A DNA stretch of 64,000 bases from Micavibrio aeruginosavorus ARL-13. GTDB lineage: Bacteria > Pseudomonadota > Alphaproteobacteria > Micavibrionales > Micavibrionaceae. The notes under the pieces are model-generated. The model did not search any database, was not told the origin of the DNA, and saw only the letters and a program-made list of their open reading frames with translations. Both the position numbers and the translations under genes were made by a program. Location of the stretch: the NCBI RefSeq assembly GCF_000226315.1, contig NC_016026.1, positions 2,170,001-2,234,000 of the forward strand, given 5' to 3'. Of the stretch, positions 1-9,234 are shown piece after piece (the first letter of the stretch is position 1; every line of letters starts with the position of its first letter).

Positions 1-495
1 CGCCGCAAACAGCACGAACCACACCGCCCGCAACGCCCCCATCGACACCGGGCATTTGCGCAGATTGCTGGCACAAAACGCCCACAGCGCCATAACCACC
101 GCAATCCCCGCAAAGACCCACGGCTGACCCAGATAGGTGCGCAGCAAATCCGGGTCAATCACGAACCAGAGCAGGAAGCTGATCAGGATCGAGGAGGGCA
201 GAACCCGGCTGACCGCGCCGGCCCCGGCCTGCGGAATACCGCGAAAAAAGACCACGTCGCTGATCGACCACAGCACCGCCCCCACCCCCAGAAACAGGTA
301 AAATAACGGCTGGGTCGGCAGGCCGTTGACCAGCACAAACGGCAAGGTGACGCACACACAGGCAATTTTGCACCAGATGGCCAGCGCATAGCCATCGACC
401 CGCAAACGTTCCTGCAACAGCATCAAAACCGCCGACAGAATTGCTGCACCGCAACCAAAAAGAACCCATGCGGGCACCAGAAAGGGGAAAGCCAT
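1..495 (-). CDS. DMT/EamA-like multi-pass membrane protein, 3' end outside window
   Basis: The frame opens at an ATG (493-495) and stays open to the left edge, giving 165 codons that begin MAFPFLVPAWVLFGCGAAIL. It is almost wholly hydrophobic, with about five predicted membrane spans, and includes the segments LPFVLVNGLPTQPLFYLFLG and FFRGIPQAGAGAVSRVLPSS. The alternation of short loops and helices fits one half of an EamA/DMT-type transporter, but no diagnostic motif is visible and the substrate is unknown. It diverges from the gene at 677, so the 180 bases between them must hold both promoters. Two other minus frames in the same stretch are shorter and less membrane-like. Inner membrane location is inferred. 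Confidence 0.65.
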   Translation of the reverse strand, partial: MAFPFLVPAWVLFGCGAAILSAVLMLLQERLRVDGYALAIWCKIACVCVTLPFVLVNGLPTQPLFYLFLGVGAVLWSISDVVFFRGIPQAGAGAVSRVLPSSILISFLLWFVIDPDLLRTYLGQPWVFAGIAVVMALWAFCASNLRKCPVSMGALRAVWFVLFAA

Positions 496-676
496 AATGC
501 GCCGAAACCGCCCATTAAAAGATCTTTAAGAACAAGGCATTATACAGAACGCGCCCCATCGCCGAAACCAAAAATAAAGATTTCGTATGGGACAATCTCA
601 ATACATGCCTCAGCGAAGAATGATACTATCTTATTCCTGAGTACCCAACCTGCGTAGTGAATGAAGGTTATACCGA

Positions 677-1468
677 ATGTCGCATCCTCCACCATATCGC
701 CCCCTCATTGCCGGACTGTTTGCCGTGTCTGGCCTGTTTTTCACCACGGCCCTGCCGGCCTATGCCGAGCCACCGACCAGTGCGCTGGTGTCCGAGGACC
801 TGATTGGCGAAATCCGCGATTTTATCGACCGCGACATTGTCCGCCTGTCGATTTTGAACCAGAACCAGAAATACAGCGATCTGGACCCGGCCGCGATTAC
901 CGCGCTGGACCAACAATGGGTGGCCGAGCTGAAGGCGGATGAAAAGCCGCTGGTCGCCGCGACCCTGTCCAACCCCCTCTCCACCTACCTCACCCGGGTT
1001 CAGGCGCACTCCTCCGGCCTGTATACCGAAATTTTCGTGATGGATAAAAACGGCCTGAATGTCGGGCAAAGCAACCTGTCCTCCGACTTCTGGCAGGGGG
1101 ATGAAGGCAAGTTCCAAAAAACCTACCCCGTCGGCCCCACCGCCGTGTTTGTCGATGACGCCGAATTTAACGACGGCACCATGACCTGGAACGCCCAGGT
1201 CAATCTGGCCATCGCCGATGAAAGTGGCAGCACCGCGATTGGTGCCGTGACGGTTGAAGTCAACCTGACCGAATTGCAACGCCGCATGCAGGCCCGTAAG
1301 GATGTGAAGACGGCGGACGCCGAAGAGCCCGCGCCAGAACCTGTGGTCGAACCTGTGGCCCAGCCTGCAGCGGAACCGACCGCGGAGGCCACGCCAGCGC
1401 CTGAAACCCCCGCCGCCACACCGGCCCCTGAAAATAACGCCCAGCCCGCAGAATCGACAGGTGAGTAA
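677..1468 (+). CDS. Secreted Cache-like sensor protein with Pro/Ala/Glu-rich tail
   Basis: 263 residues. A signal peptide (about 1-30, ending ALPAYA) precedes a globular part of about 180 residues. The stretch [20 protein letters not shown], followed by [24 protein letters not shown] and [12 protein letters not shown], has the look of a single Cache (PDC) ligand-binding domain: a strand with 'V.D..G..V', then a product loop. Residues from about 213 on are low-complexity Pro/Ala/Glu/Thr, probably a disordered linker or wall-spanning tail. There is no membrane anchor after the signal peptide. The stop is 2 bases before the chemoreceptor start, so the two are co-transcribed. Inference: a periplasmic ligand-binding partner of that receptor. 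The Cache call is by pattern only. Confidence 0.7.
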   Translation: MSHPPPYRPLIAGLFAVSGLFFTTALPAYAEPPTSALVSEDLIGEIRDFIDRDIVRLSILNQNQKYSDLDPAAITALDQQWVAELKADEKPLVAATLSNPLSTYLTRVQAHSSGLYTEIFVMDKNGLNVGQSNLSSDFWQGDEGKFQKTYPVGPTAVFVDDAEFNDGTMTWNAQVNLAIADESGSTAIGAVTVEVNLTELQRRMQARKDVKTADAEEPAPEPVVEPVAQPAAEPTAEATPAPETPAATPAPENNAQPAESTGE

Positions 1469-1470
1469 TC

Positions 1471-3153
1471 ATGTTAAAAAATATGTCGCTACAGAAAAAA
1501 CTGCTTCTGGGTATGGGCTTTACAATGCTGATCAGCATTGCCGTCGGCGCCTATATTCTTGTCAGCGTGCTGAGCCTGCAGAAAAATCTGGAATACGTTG
1601 AATCCGTCAACCGGGTGCAGGAAGACGTGTACGCTCTCGAACGCGATCTGGCCGAAGTGAAAACATCGCTGGCCGACTTCCTGAACTCCGGCGATCTGGC
1701 CAAGCGTGACCTGTACCTCAAGGAACAGGCCCAGCTGGAAACCGAGAAAAACGACACCATCACCCTGCTGAAAAGCCTTGGCGGTGATTACGTCACCAAG
1801 GGCGAAGCGATCTATGCCGATATTGCGGAATGGAAAAGCACCATTGTCGCCAAACAGCTGGACTACATGACCCGGCCCGAAACCGTCGATCTGGCCCGCC
1901 TGATTCAAGCCTCCGAAGAAAATGCGGCGATCCAGCGCACCATGACCGAACATTTGAACGCGATTAACACGCCGCTGACCCAACTGTTACAGGACAGTGC
2001 ACAGTCGCAACGCCGTGTGATGGCGACAACGCGTATCGTTGTTATTGTCGGCGCGATCCTGATGTTCGCGGCCACCGTGGCCGTGTCGATCTTCCTGGTC
2101 CAGATGATCAGCAAGCCGCTGGCCCGCTTGGTCGGCGTCACCAATCGGCTGGTCCAGAAACAATGGGATGTCTCCGTCACCGACACCGACCGCACGGACG
2201 AGGTGGGTCAGATGGCGTCCGCCCTGCTGCTGTTCCGTGATAACGGGCTGGAGAATGAAAAGCTTCAGGAACAACAGCGCAAGGAAGACGAGGCCCGCCT
2301 GCAACGCGCGCAGAAGATCGAGGCGCTGGTCGCCCGTTTCCGCGACGATTCCACCGCAACCACCAGCGCGCTGGAACAGGCCACCGTGGACATGCAATCG
2401 GCATCCGACATGATGTCGCGCATCGCATCCAAAACCATGGATCTGTCATCCCGCGTGACCGAAGCCGCCAGCGAAACCGGCACGAACGTTCAAAGCGTAT
2501 CCGCCGCGACCGAGGAGCTGACCGCGTCCATCAATGAAATCAGCGTCCAGTTGAACAAAACCAGCCAGCAATCGGTTGATGTTCAGCGCGCCGCCGAAAC
2601 CGCCGTGACGCAGATGAAAACACTGGAAGAAACCGCCAACGCCGTTGGCAACGTGATCCAGATCATCTCGGAAATTGCCGAGCAGACCAACCTGCTGGCC
2701 CTGAACGCCACGATCGAATCCGCCCGCGCCGGGGAATCCGGCAAGGGCTTTGCCGTGGTCGCCAGCGAGGTCAAAACACTGGCCAACGAAACCGCCAAAG
2801 CCACGGAAAAGGTGCGCGAACAGATTGAAAGCATGCAAGCCCAGGCCCAGGATGCCGTCAGCATGATCGACAACATCTCCACCGTGATCGAGGATTTAAC
2901 CGCCGCGTCCGCCTCCATCGCCGCCGCGATGGAAGAACAAAGCAGCGCCACACAGGAAATTTCCCGCAGCGTCGCCAACGCCGCCGTCGGCACCGAAGAC
3001 GTGGTCCGCAACATCACGGAAGTGAACCACTCCACCGAAGAAACCGGCACCACCTCCAGCAAGGTGCGCGAGGTGTCCGAAGAACTCGCCCAACGCTCCG
3101 AAACCCTGAAAAAGAGCATTCAGACGTTTATTGACTCGATTAAGACGGCGTAG
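1471..3153 (+). CDS. Methyl-accepting chemotaxis protein
   Basis: 560 residues. TM1 lies at about 10-33 and TM2 at about 185-210. Between them is a periplasmic four-helix region of CHASE3-like/helical-bundle character. A HAMP domain follows TM2 ([15 protein letters not shown] onward). The long coiled-coil signalling domain ends near the C-terminus and contains the receptor hairpin tip signature [19 protein letters not shown], followed by [15 protein letters not shown], which binds CheA and CheW. It has no C-terminal pentapeptide tether. It probably controls flagellar motility or a related output together with the secreted protein just upstream. The family call is certain; the ligand is unknown. 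A Rho-independent terminator follows. Confidence 0.95.
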   Translation: MLKNMSLQKKLLLGMGFTMLISIAVGAYILVSVLSLQKNLEYVESVNRVQEDVYALERDLAEVKTSLADFLNSGDLAKRDLYLKEQAQLETEKNDTITLLKSLGGDYVTKGEAIYADIAEWKSTIVAKQLDYMTRPETVDLARLIQASEENAAIQRTMTEHLNAINTPLTQLLQDSAQSQRRVMATTRIVVIVGAILMFAATVAVSIFLVQMISKPLARLVGVTNRLVQKQWDVSVTDTDRTDEVGQMASALLLFRDNGLENEKLQEQQRKEDEARLQRAQKIEALVARFRDDSTATTSALEQATVDMQSASDMMSRIASKTMDLSSRVTEAASETGTNVQSVSAATEELTASINEISVQLNKTSQQSVDVQRAAETAVTQMKTLEETANAVGNVIQIISEIAEQTNLLALNATIESARAGESGKGFAVVASEVKTLANETAKATEKVREQIESMQAQAQDAVSMIDNISTVIEDLTAASASIAAAMEEQSSATQEISRSVANAAVGTEDVVRNITEVNHSTEETGTTSSKVREVSEELAQRSETLKKSIQTFIDSIKTA

Positions 3154-3183
3154 GACCCTACCAAACAAAACAAACAAAAACAC

Positions 3184-3206
3184 CCCTCCCGATTGGGAGG
3201 GTTTTT
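3184..3206 (+). terminator. Rho-independent terminator after the chemoreceptor
   Basis: Perfect 7-bp stem CCCTCCC/GGGAGGG with a GATT loop, followed by TTTTTG. It lies 30 bases past the chemoreceptor stop and just before the left end of the integrated element. Confidence 0.85.
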
Positions 3207-3219
3207 GTTTGATCCGAAT

Positions 3220-3233
3220 TGGAGCGGTGAAGG
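3220..3233. repeat. Left attachment-site remnant of the tRNA-Gly element
   Basis: TGGAGCGGTGAAGG matches the 3' end of the tRNA-Gly gene as read on the plus strand at 16824 (TGGAGCGGGTGAAGG) except for one missing G. It is followed within 80 bases by GTACCCCC-type repeats that also flank the integrase gene at the other end. Between 3234 and 3549 I see no gene, only these repeats. The match is short, so the exact crossover is an inference. Confidence 0.6.
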
Positions 3234-3295
3234 TCTTCACATTTGAAGCGTAAGCGTCTGTAGTGGTTGAATATGCAGGGGCAGTAACTTGAATC

Positions 3296-3315
3296 GTACC
3301 CCCGAACATACCCCC
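3296..3315. repeat. Integrase arm-type repeats, left end
   Basis: GTACCCCC at 3296-3303 and ATACCCCC at 3308-3315. The same octamer occurs beside the integrase start at 16660-16667, 16680-16686 (partial) and 16693-16700. Presence at both ends, just inside the core repeats, fits arm-binding sites of a P4-type integrase. Confidence 0.5.
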
Positions 3316-3549
3316 AGACCATCAAAGCAAGCCCATTTCCGTCCGTGATCGTTCACTGACAATCGTAACCGAATTAGGTTTCAAAAAGCAACCAGTCTCA
3401 GTGCCCAAGAACAAAAAAACGGCCCCTGGTATCAGGTTTATGAGCGAAGCACCCCTCCGGGGCGGTTCCAGACACGCAGTTTTTTCTGTATCCGATGGGC
3501 GGCTAAAAAATTTCCCGATCCGGGTATTGAGCGACAGATTGTAGGAAAT

Positions 3550-5772
3550 TTATCGCAAGCAGCATTTTTTGTGCTTTTTACCGCTTCCGCAGGGGCAAGG
3601 CTCATTCCTGCCAACCTTGCGCTTTGACTGGGATTGATAGTGTTTCAGGGCTTGCTTCATGTTTTTATATGGCGCCGCAGGGAAATACTGGGAGATGACA
3701 TGATCCATGTCGTTGGATTGTTCCCATGGCGATTTCAAGCCAAGTGCAAAATCAATATCACCAGTTTCAGGATTTAGAGCTACCCCGAACCATGTTTCGG
3801 CTTTTTGTCGATATTTAGCCGCTGAACAGTGGGCAAAAAGACGCTGGCCAGCTTCTTTCTTATCCAGATAATTGGAATGTATCGTTATGCCTGACTTCGC
3901 AAACCCCATAGTAGCGTCGTGCGCACGGCGGTCTAGCCGCGCTTGGGTCATAATCGTCTCACAACTTTGTGCGAGTTGATTTGCTCCGTCCTCGCTAATT
4001 TCGAGTAGAAAGTAACCAAGCTCTAATACGTTATCTGTCTCCAATCTGCTAATCTGCTGTATAAGGCGATCAAAGAACGTGCCTTGCAGCTTGGTTAAAA
4101 TTCCTTTTGGAGTTCTCTCCCCTGGTAATCCCTCTCTTCTCGCAAGTATGGCAGCATCAAGATGGACAGAAAAATCTTCTCCAAGATCGATGAAGTCGTA
4201 TCCTTCCTCGAACCACAGATTATAGGCGAGATGATACGAAAGAACCGCCAGTTCACTCTCAGATTTCACGCGCTCCGAACCGACGCGCCGATGTAGAAAA
4301 TTGAAGAATTGAAGGGGTGTATCAAGTATTTCGCACAGGACATCCAGAAAGAACACATCCATGACGTAAGGAGGTCTGATGACATCATGCTCTCTTCTCT
4401 TCAGAAACTGGTCTGCTTGCCGCGCTAGCGACGGATAGTATTCTGATACGACACAGAAAACGAAAATCTCGGCAAAGTTTCTGCGCAGGGTGAGAGAATT
4501 CCCCTGCTCATCGGTTAAACGGTACTCGTCATCCCCTATCAACTCAGCGCACTTGAATCCCTGATCGTATGCGTCCTGAATCGCCTTCTGAAAGTCGGTT
4601 TTGATCGCGTGATCGTCACCTTTTTTGGCCGCCTCTGTCAGTTTTTTCGACTTGGCCTGCAAGATGATGGCGCGATCCGCATACAAGGCCAGAACGTCAA
4701 TTTCTCCGACCCTGTTCTTGCCTTTCATAATATAGACGTTTTCGTGAACATGATCGGTTCCAAGGATATGCCGAAGCCTGTTTGCCGAAAAATTCTCAGT
4801 AAAGAATCCTCGGTTTTTCTTTGCCGTTTCAGCGTAAGCAGCATCTTTACTCATCCAGAAGGCAGGCGTTTCGTAAGCACTCTCGGCCAAACTGTAATTC
4901 TGGAGGAGCAAATGATTTCCCTCTCCCACAGGGATGATGGGATAGGCACTGACTTCGTTAAATGAACCAACAGTTTTGAAAGATTGATTGCAGGGTAGTG
5001 ATTGAGGAGAAAAAGCTCTCAGAACATTCCTTGTCGTCTCTACTGAACATCCTGAAGCCTCTGCGATTGCGCTCTCTGAATACATGAAAGCTGGGAGAAG
5101 AGTGAAGTTTTCCATCTCTTCAGGTTTTATATGCTCCCGCAAGGACTGGAATTTCTCAAGCTGGATTTCAGAAATAGCGTCAATGATCTTCTTCACATCG
5201 CTCGGCGCGAATCCTTTTTTTTCCTGAAACCATGCCTCATCTCGACCATATCTTTCGGGAGAAAAATCCCTGTACTGAAACATATAAGCGGCTTCGCTCG
5301 CATAGAAGAACGGTTCACGCATAGCCATACCGTGCGTGAACGGGTTCTTGGTGGGATCAAAGCCAGTTTCTTTGAAATTAGCCCAAAGCACGGCACTCAT
5401 AGCCTTGTGCAGTTCGGCCATAAGTTTTTCCGTTTCGTCGATATAATGCTGAACCGCTTGTGGCGTAGGCCACGCAAAATCAATGGGTGCTTTTACCATC
5501 AGCCCTATAAGCAAGGATAGCTCTGAGCGCAAAAGACGCTCTGAAGATTTCATCTTATCGAGGTCGGTCGGCTTAAAATTCCCCTCCTGATAACCGATAA
5601 AATTATCTCTCCAGCATAGAAAAGCTAAGGCGTGAACGTATCCTGGCGAGACGCATATCTTTTCCAAGCTATCCCAAATTTCTGATTCAGAACGATGTTC
5701 CGGTATTGTGATTTTTGAGAAATCAAATGGCTCTACAGTTTCAGTCTGTTTCTTTCTGCGACTTCTTCCCAT
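3550..5772 (-). CDS. Nuclease-like protein with C-terminal SEC-C zinc motif (defence candidate, gene 2)
   Basis: 740 residues. Near residue 350 is a PD-(D/E)xK-type core, GEIDVLALYADRAIILQAK (356-374): Asp359 and the Q-A-K motif (372-374) are spaced as in NERD and Mrr-like restriction nucleases. The last 20 residues carry the SEC-C zinc motif, GRNEPCPCGSGKKHKKCC. The N-terminal 340 residues and the middle are helical and unrecognised. It starts 12 bases after the stop of the large upstream protein and is surely in the same operon. Inference: an effector or nucleic-acid-cleaving partner in a defence system carried by the integrative element. SEC-C occurs in many proteins, so by itself it does not fix the role. 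No close named family is recognised. Confidence 0.8.
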   Translation of the reverse strand: MGRSRRKKQTETVEPFDFSKITIPEHRSESEIWDSLEKICVSPGYVHALAFLCWRDNFIGYQEGNFKPTDLDKMKSSERLLRSELSLLIGLMVKAPIDFAWPTPQAVQHYIDETEKLMAELHKAMSAVLWANFKETGFDPTKNPFTHGMAMREPFFYASEAAYMFQYRDFSPERYGRDEAWFQEKKGFAPSDVKKIIDAISEIQLEKFQSLREHIKPEEMENFTLLPAFMYSESAIAEASGCSVETTRNVLRAFSPQSLPCNQSFKTVGSFNEVSAYPIIPVGEGNHLLLQNYSLAESAYETPAFWMSKDAAYAETAKKNRGFFTENFSANRLRHILGTDHVHENVYIMKGKNRVGEIDVLALYADRAIILQAKSKKLTEAAKKGDDHAIKTDFQKAIQDAYDQGFKCAELIGDDEYRLTDEQGNSLTLRRNFAEIFVFCVVSEYYPSLARQADQFLKRREHDVIRPPYVMDVFFLDVLCEILDTPLQFFNFLHRRVGSERVKSESELAVLSYHLAYNLWFEEGYDFIDLGEDFSVHLDAAILARREGLPGERTPKGILTKLQGTFFDRLIQQISRLETDNVLELGYFLLEISEDGANQLAQSCETIMTQARLDRRAHDATMGFAKSGITIHSNYLDKKEAGQRLFAHCSAAKYRQKAETWFGVALNPETGDIDFALGLKSPWEQSNDMDHVISQYFPAAPYKNMKQALKHYQSQSKRKVGRNEPCPCGSGKKHKKCCLR

Positions 5773-5784
5773 TGCATCTTCCCG

Positions 5785-8700
5785 TTACGATCTCAGCCGT
5801 CGCCTTGCAACAGCCTCTGTGTCCTGCCACTCCGCTTCATGCTGGTAGGTCTTAACTAAACGGCTCAAAACCTTTGCGATTTTAGGGTGTGTAAACTGTA
5901 GAGCACTAACCCACTGCTGAAACTCACTTGCCAGTCTTCGCTCTTCATCGCCGCCTTCGCCGCGCCAATGCACTCCGCGCTTATTGTAAAGGGCTGTTTT
6001 TAAGCTATCGGACATTTCTTCGTTGAGGACTTGTTCCAGAGCATCTCTAACGGGTTTGCATGGCCATATTCCATCATCCCCAGCCGGAGCTGTCGAAAAT
6101 AGCTTGCCTAAAGCGTGGTCGCCTATCTTTCCACGTGCCAGCTCTTTACAGCCCGCCTGCACTTGTCGAACCCATTTTACTATTTCCCCTGAATCCTGTT
6201 CACCATCCTTATTGTGACCAGGTATTCGAGCAAGCCTTTCTAGGAGCTTATAGGCGGCAACAGCTCTATTTTCTTTGTGCTCTTCGTCATTTGCCTGAAG
6301 ACCTTTAGGGTCTTCGCCGCCATCATCTCTCTTGTAGGCAAAGACAACAGCATGAACATACATTTCCGGGTTTTTTTCGATTTGGTTTTCCAGATTTGGA
6401 ATATGACTGTCTTCAGTATCGAAAACATCAATATATTTGAACTCCAAAGCAGCGAGATCATCAACAGCAATCTCACCGCTTCTATTCAGGCGCTCAAACA
6501 CATCGCGAATAGCGTACGATTCTAGCTTATAACAGTCGGTAGGCTCATCATCGTCCGCCCCTATCGCACGCATCAGCTTTACCATCTGTTTCGGCTGAAT
6601 CTTCTCCATGTCAAAACGAATTAGATGAAAGGCTGTTCGAGGACGCTTGGCTTCGATTAGTTTATCTACTGCATATTGAAGCTCCTCGCTTGTGTTATGC
6701 GACCAGCTTGCCGGAACATCGCGCCAGTACCCGTTCTGCACTTCGTCATCCAAGCCTCTCAACTCATTCCAAGTGGAATTGTTAAACGGGCAGAGAGTAA
6801 GAACAGGAACCAACTCAGAATCATGAAGATGTTTTAAAAGCTCTGGTATGATTTTTAAGGCCCGATCTTCAGGCAGAGACGACAAAGCACCATACGTAAG
6901 AAACCGGCGAGAAGAACTTTCCGAGAGGGGGCCACGATCCAGAACAAAACGGATAGCCTGTACAAAATCTGTAGGATTTTCATAGATTCGAGCAATAATC
7001 CAACCAATTAAATTTGCGGCCTCCCCTTTCTCGGCAAGTTTTAGAGCACCTTGCATACCTCGCGCGGCTAGAATTTCTGCTAAGGCTTCTGTTCGCATGG
7101 CCAGGATGCGCTCGTCCCTCTTCTTGAAATCCATTTCATCTTCTTCAAGCTCGTCAGCGGATTCTTCGATCCAATGCTTTAAAAATAACCATTCATGTTT
7201 GAGAATCACATCAGAGGGCATTAGGGATTCATATAGCGTCCTTGCTCGATTTAAATCCTTTCCGGCCTTTCCATGTTTTAGACCGCGCCGCGTAAAAGCG
7301 CTCATACGGATTTTTTCCCGCATCCAACTCTTATCTTCATCGGAAGCCTGCTTGCTCCACTGTTCAACCAGATCCCATATTTTATCTTGGTCTTCTTTAT
7401 CAAGCCAACGCAGACAACCAACCAAATCAGCCAAAGTTTCCCGATTATGATTTTTCCAGGCAATTGTCATGTTTAATGCGTGGAGCGCAAATTTACTAGC
7501 TTCGCCCCGTGTAACAGGCTCCCCATATCCGTGCCCGTCTGTTCTCCATCGTGGCTTATGGCTGTAGTGACCCGTCCGAGAGTTTCCATCAAATTGTTCA
7601 ACACAAATTTTCCACGCCACATCGGGAAACTTTTGTGCCAACAATTCAAGGACTTTTATGCGTATTTCAATAGAGACAGCCGTTTGAGGCATCCAGCAAC
7701 GAAAAATCGAGCTTAAGCTGGCGCTTGGCTTGTTCATTATGTTGTCGTCTATTTCTTGCTGAGCCAAGCGCCCAAGAATTAAGACTGTGGACACTAGATA
7801 CTCTTCAGACCATGCTAATCCCTCCAAAGCCCACAGCAACCCCGAACGATAACAGCGACCAAACAAACCGGTGTTAACAGGGCGCATTAAAAGAAGGGAT
7901 TGCGGTTCAGCGCTTTCAAGGTCGCGCTCCAGGATATTCAGAAATACCTTCGGTGCGGCCTCAGCGTACATGGGTAAATCGCCGGAGCTAGCTTCTAAGG
8001 TTCGGATTGTAAGCGGGGTAAACAATTCTTCAATGAGATGTCCAACCCTTACTTCCAGATCGACGCCAAGGCGATTTTTCAGTATCTGATTCCCATAGAC
8101 AGCAAGCAGCACAAGCGTTTCACATATACCGTCTCTCAAAGCGGAGGAAATATCGCGGCTCTTTCCGTACATGCCAGCGGCCCATCTTTGATCTTCAGGT
8201 AAATCCAGAGATGGGTCGTCTTCTGATAGGACAAGTTTCGCCACATTCAGGAAACGCTGAATGTCAGGCTCAGTAATGTCCTTGCTGATAGCGAACATGA
8301 CGTCAATCTTGGAAACAAGGCCGTGGAGCGATCCGGCAGACCAGATTGGGGAATCCTCAAGTTGCTGCAATGCCGCTATTTGCTGTTCTAGCTCTGCATA
8401 CGAGAATTGACCCGACAAAAGCTCCATTATAACTTTATCTGCGTCATTCCTTGTTTTCCAAGCGCCTGCAAAGGCAAACGGTACAAGCGATCTTGCTGTA
8501 CCCTGATCCGATGCCCAATATGGTGTTTGAATCGCTCTTGTTTTGGATAAGCGCCTACGAAGGATTGTCAGCGACCTGCCTGATTCATGGGTTAGACGGC
8601 TAATCTCATCATCGTTACACCCCATGCTCTTTAGGGCCTTGTTAAAGGGTTCGTAAGTTAGAGGTTCAAGAGCTATATCCGGCTCGTTATTGATGGCACT

Positions 8701-9234
8701 ACGAGGGTACAGAATTATCGAACGAAGATTTTTCGCGTGCTGCGCTATCTCTTTCTCAACTTCCCGATTGGCAGTTACAGCAACAAAATGCGGCGACTGC
8801 GATGCCAGCTTTGTCAGTTGACCAGGCTTATCAAACACGATGACGCGATCACGCAGATGCGACAGCTCAGAATCGTTTTGTGAAAACAAGCAATGCAGGA
8901 ACGCGAGGGCTTCCAACGTCGAATCGGCAGCTACAATCAAAGGCTCTCCTGGCGCGCTTAATAGTTTTTTCTTGGCTGATGGCCTGAATCCTTCGATGGC
9001 AGGAACAAAAAGTTCAGGCGAGAGAGGCGGAGCACAGTCCGCTAGCCATTCTTGCCAGCACGCTTCTAATGAACGCACGCCCTCGGACGGAAGGCCAATT
9101 TCATTGGCGAACCACGCCTGTCCTGGAATTGACTGCTCAAGCCATTCTTCCAGATTGCTGGCATCAAAAACCCGAACGTCTTTCCATTTTTTTCTTTCTT
9201 GCGCTCCTTCTCCCACTCGCCTTTGCCGTGCCAC
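5785..9234 (-). CDS. Large helical protein, downstream part of a frameshifted HTH/nuclease gene (defence candidate, gene 1)
   Basis: This frame is open from a GTG at 9234 for 1149 codons, but it makes better sense as the continuation of the upstream frame. KKWKDVRVFDASNLEEWLEQ (from about residue 15) directly extends the fold begun by ITFVFVTPRRW in the other frame. Next comes a segment GEPLIVAADSTLEALAFLH that sits where a STAND-type NTPase would have its P-loop but lacks GxxxxGK[ST]. The remaining 900 residues are alpha-helical repeat-like (TPR/HEAT-style), for example PEDRALKIIPELLKHLHDSE, and could be a sensor. With a -1 shift at 9187-9193 the full product is about 1358 residues. It lies 12 bases before the SEC-C nuclease gene. 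Function unknown; the layout (regulatory HTH, nuclease-like domain, degenerate NTPase, repeats) recalls Avs/STAND defence proteins. Confidence 0.7.
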   Translation of the reverse strand: MARQRRVGEGAQERKKWKDVRVFDASNLEEWLEQSIPGQAWFANEIGLPSEGVRSLEACWQEWLADCAPPLSPELFVPAIEGFRPSAKKKLLSAPGEPLIVAADSTLEALAFLHCLFSQNDSELSHLRDRVIVFDKPGQLTKLASQSPHFVAVTANREVEKEIAQHAKNLRSIILYPRSAINNEPDIALEPLTYEPFNKALKSMGCNDDEISRLTHESGRSLTILRRRLSKTRAIQTPYWASDQGTARSLVPFAFAGAWKTRNDADKVIMELLSGQFSYAELEQQIAALQQLEDSPIWSAGSLHGLVSKIDVMFAISKDITEPDIQRFLNVAKLVLSEDDPSLDLPEDQRWAAGMYGKSRDISSALRDGICETLVLLAVYGNQILKNRLGVDLEVRVGHLIEELFTPLTIRTLEASSGDLPMYAEAAPKVFLNILERDLESAEPQSLLLMRPVNTGLFGRCYRSGLLWALEGLAWSEEYLVSTVLILGRLAQQEIDDNIMNKPSASLSSIFRCWMPQTAVSIEIRIKVLELLAQKFPDVAWKICVEQFDGNSRTGHYSHKPRWRTDGHGYGEPVTRGEASKFALHALNMTIAWKNHNRETLADLVGCLRWLDKEDQDKIWDLVEQWSKQASDEDKSWMREKIRMSAFTRRGLKHGKAGKDLNRARTLYESLMPSDVILKHEWLFLKHWIEESADELEEDEMDFKKRDERILAMRTEALAEILAARGMQGALKLAEKGEAANLIGWIIARIYENPTDFVQAIRFVLDRGPLSESSSRRFLTYGALSSLPEDRALKIIPELLKHLHDSELVPVLTLCPFNNSTWNELRGLDDEVQNGYWRDVPASWSHNTSEELQYAVDKLIEAKRPRTAFHLIRFDMEKIQPKQMVKLMRAIGADDDEPTDCYKLESYAIRDVFERLNRSGEIAVDDLAALEFKYIDVFDTEDSHIPNLENQIEKNPEMYVHAVVFAYKRDDGGEDPKGLQANDEEHKENRAVAAYKLLERLARIPGHNKDGEQDSGEIVKWVRQVQAGCKELARGKIGDHALGKLFSTAPAGDDGIWPCKPVRDALEQVLNEEMSDSLKTALYNKRGVHWRGEGGDEERRLASEFQQWVSALQFTHPKIAKVLSRLVKTYQHEAEWQDTEAVARRRLRS

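Noticed and set aside
2896-3309. Minus-strand frame ending in the element left end
   Set aside because: Runs through the chemoreceptor terminator and the attachment repeat; Gly/Phe-rich shadow of the receptor gene.
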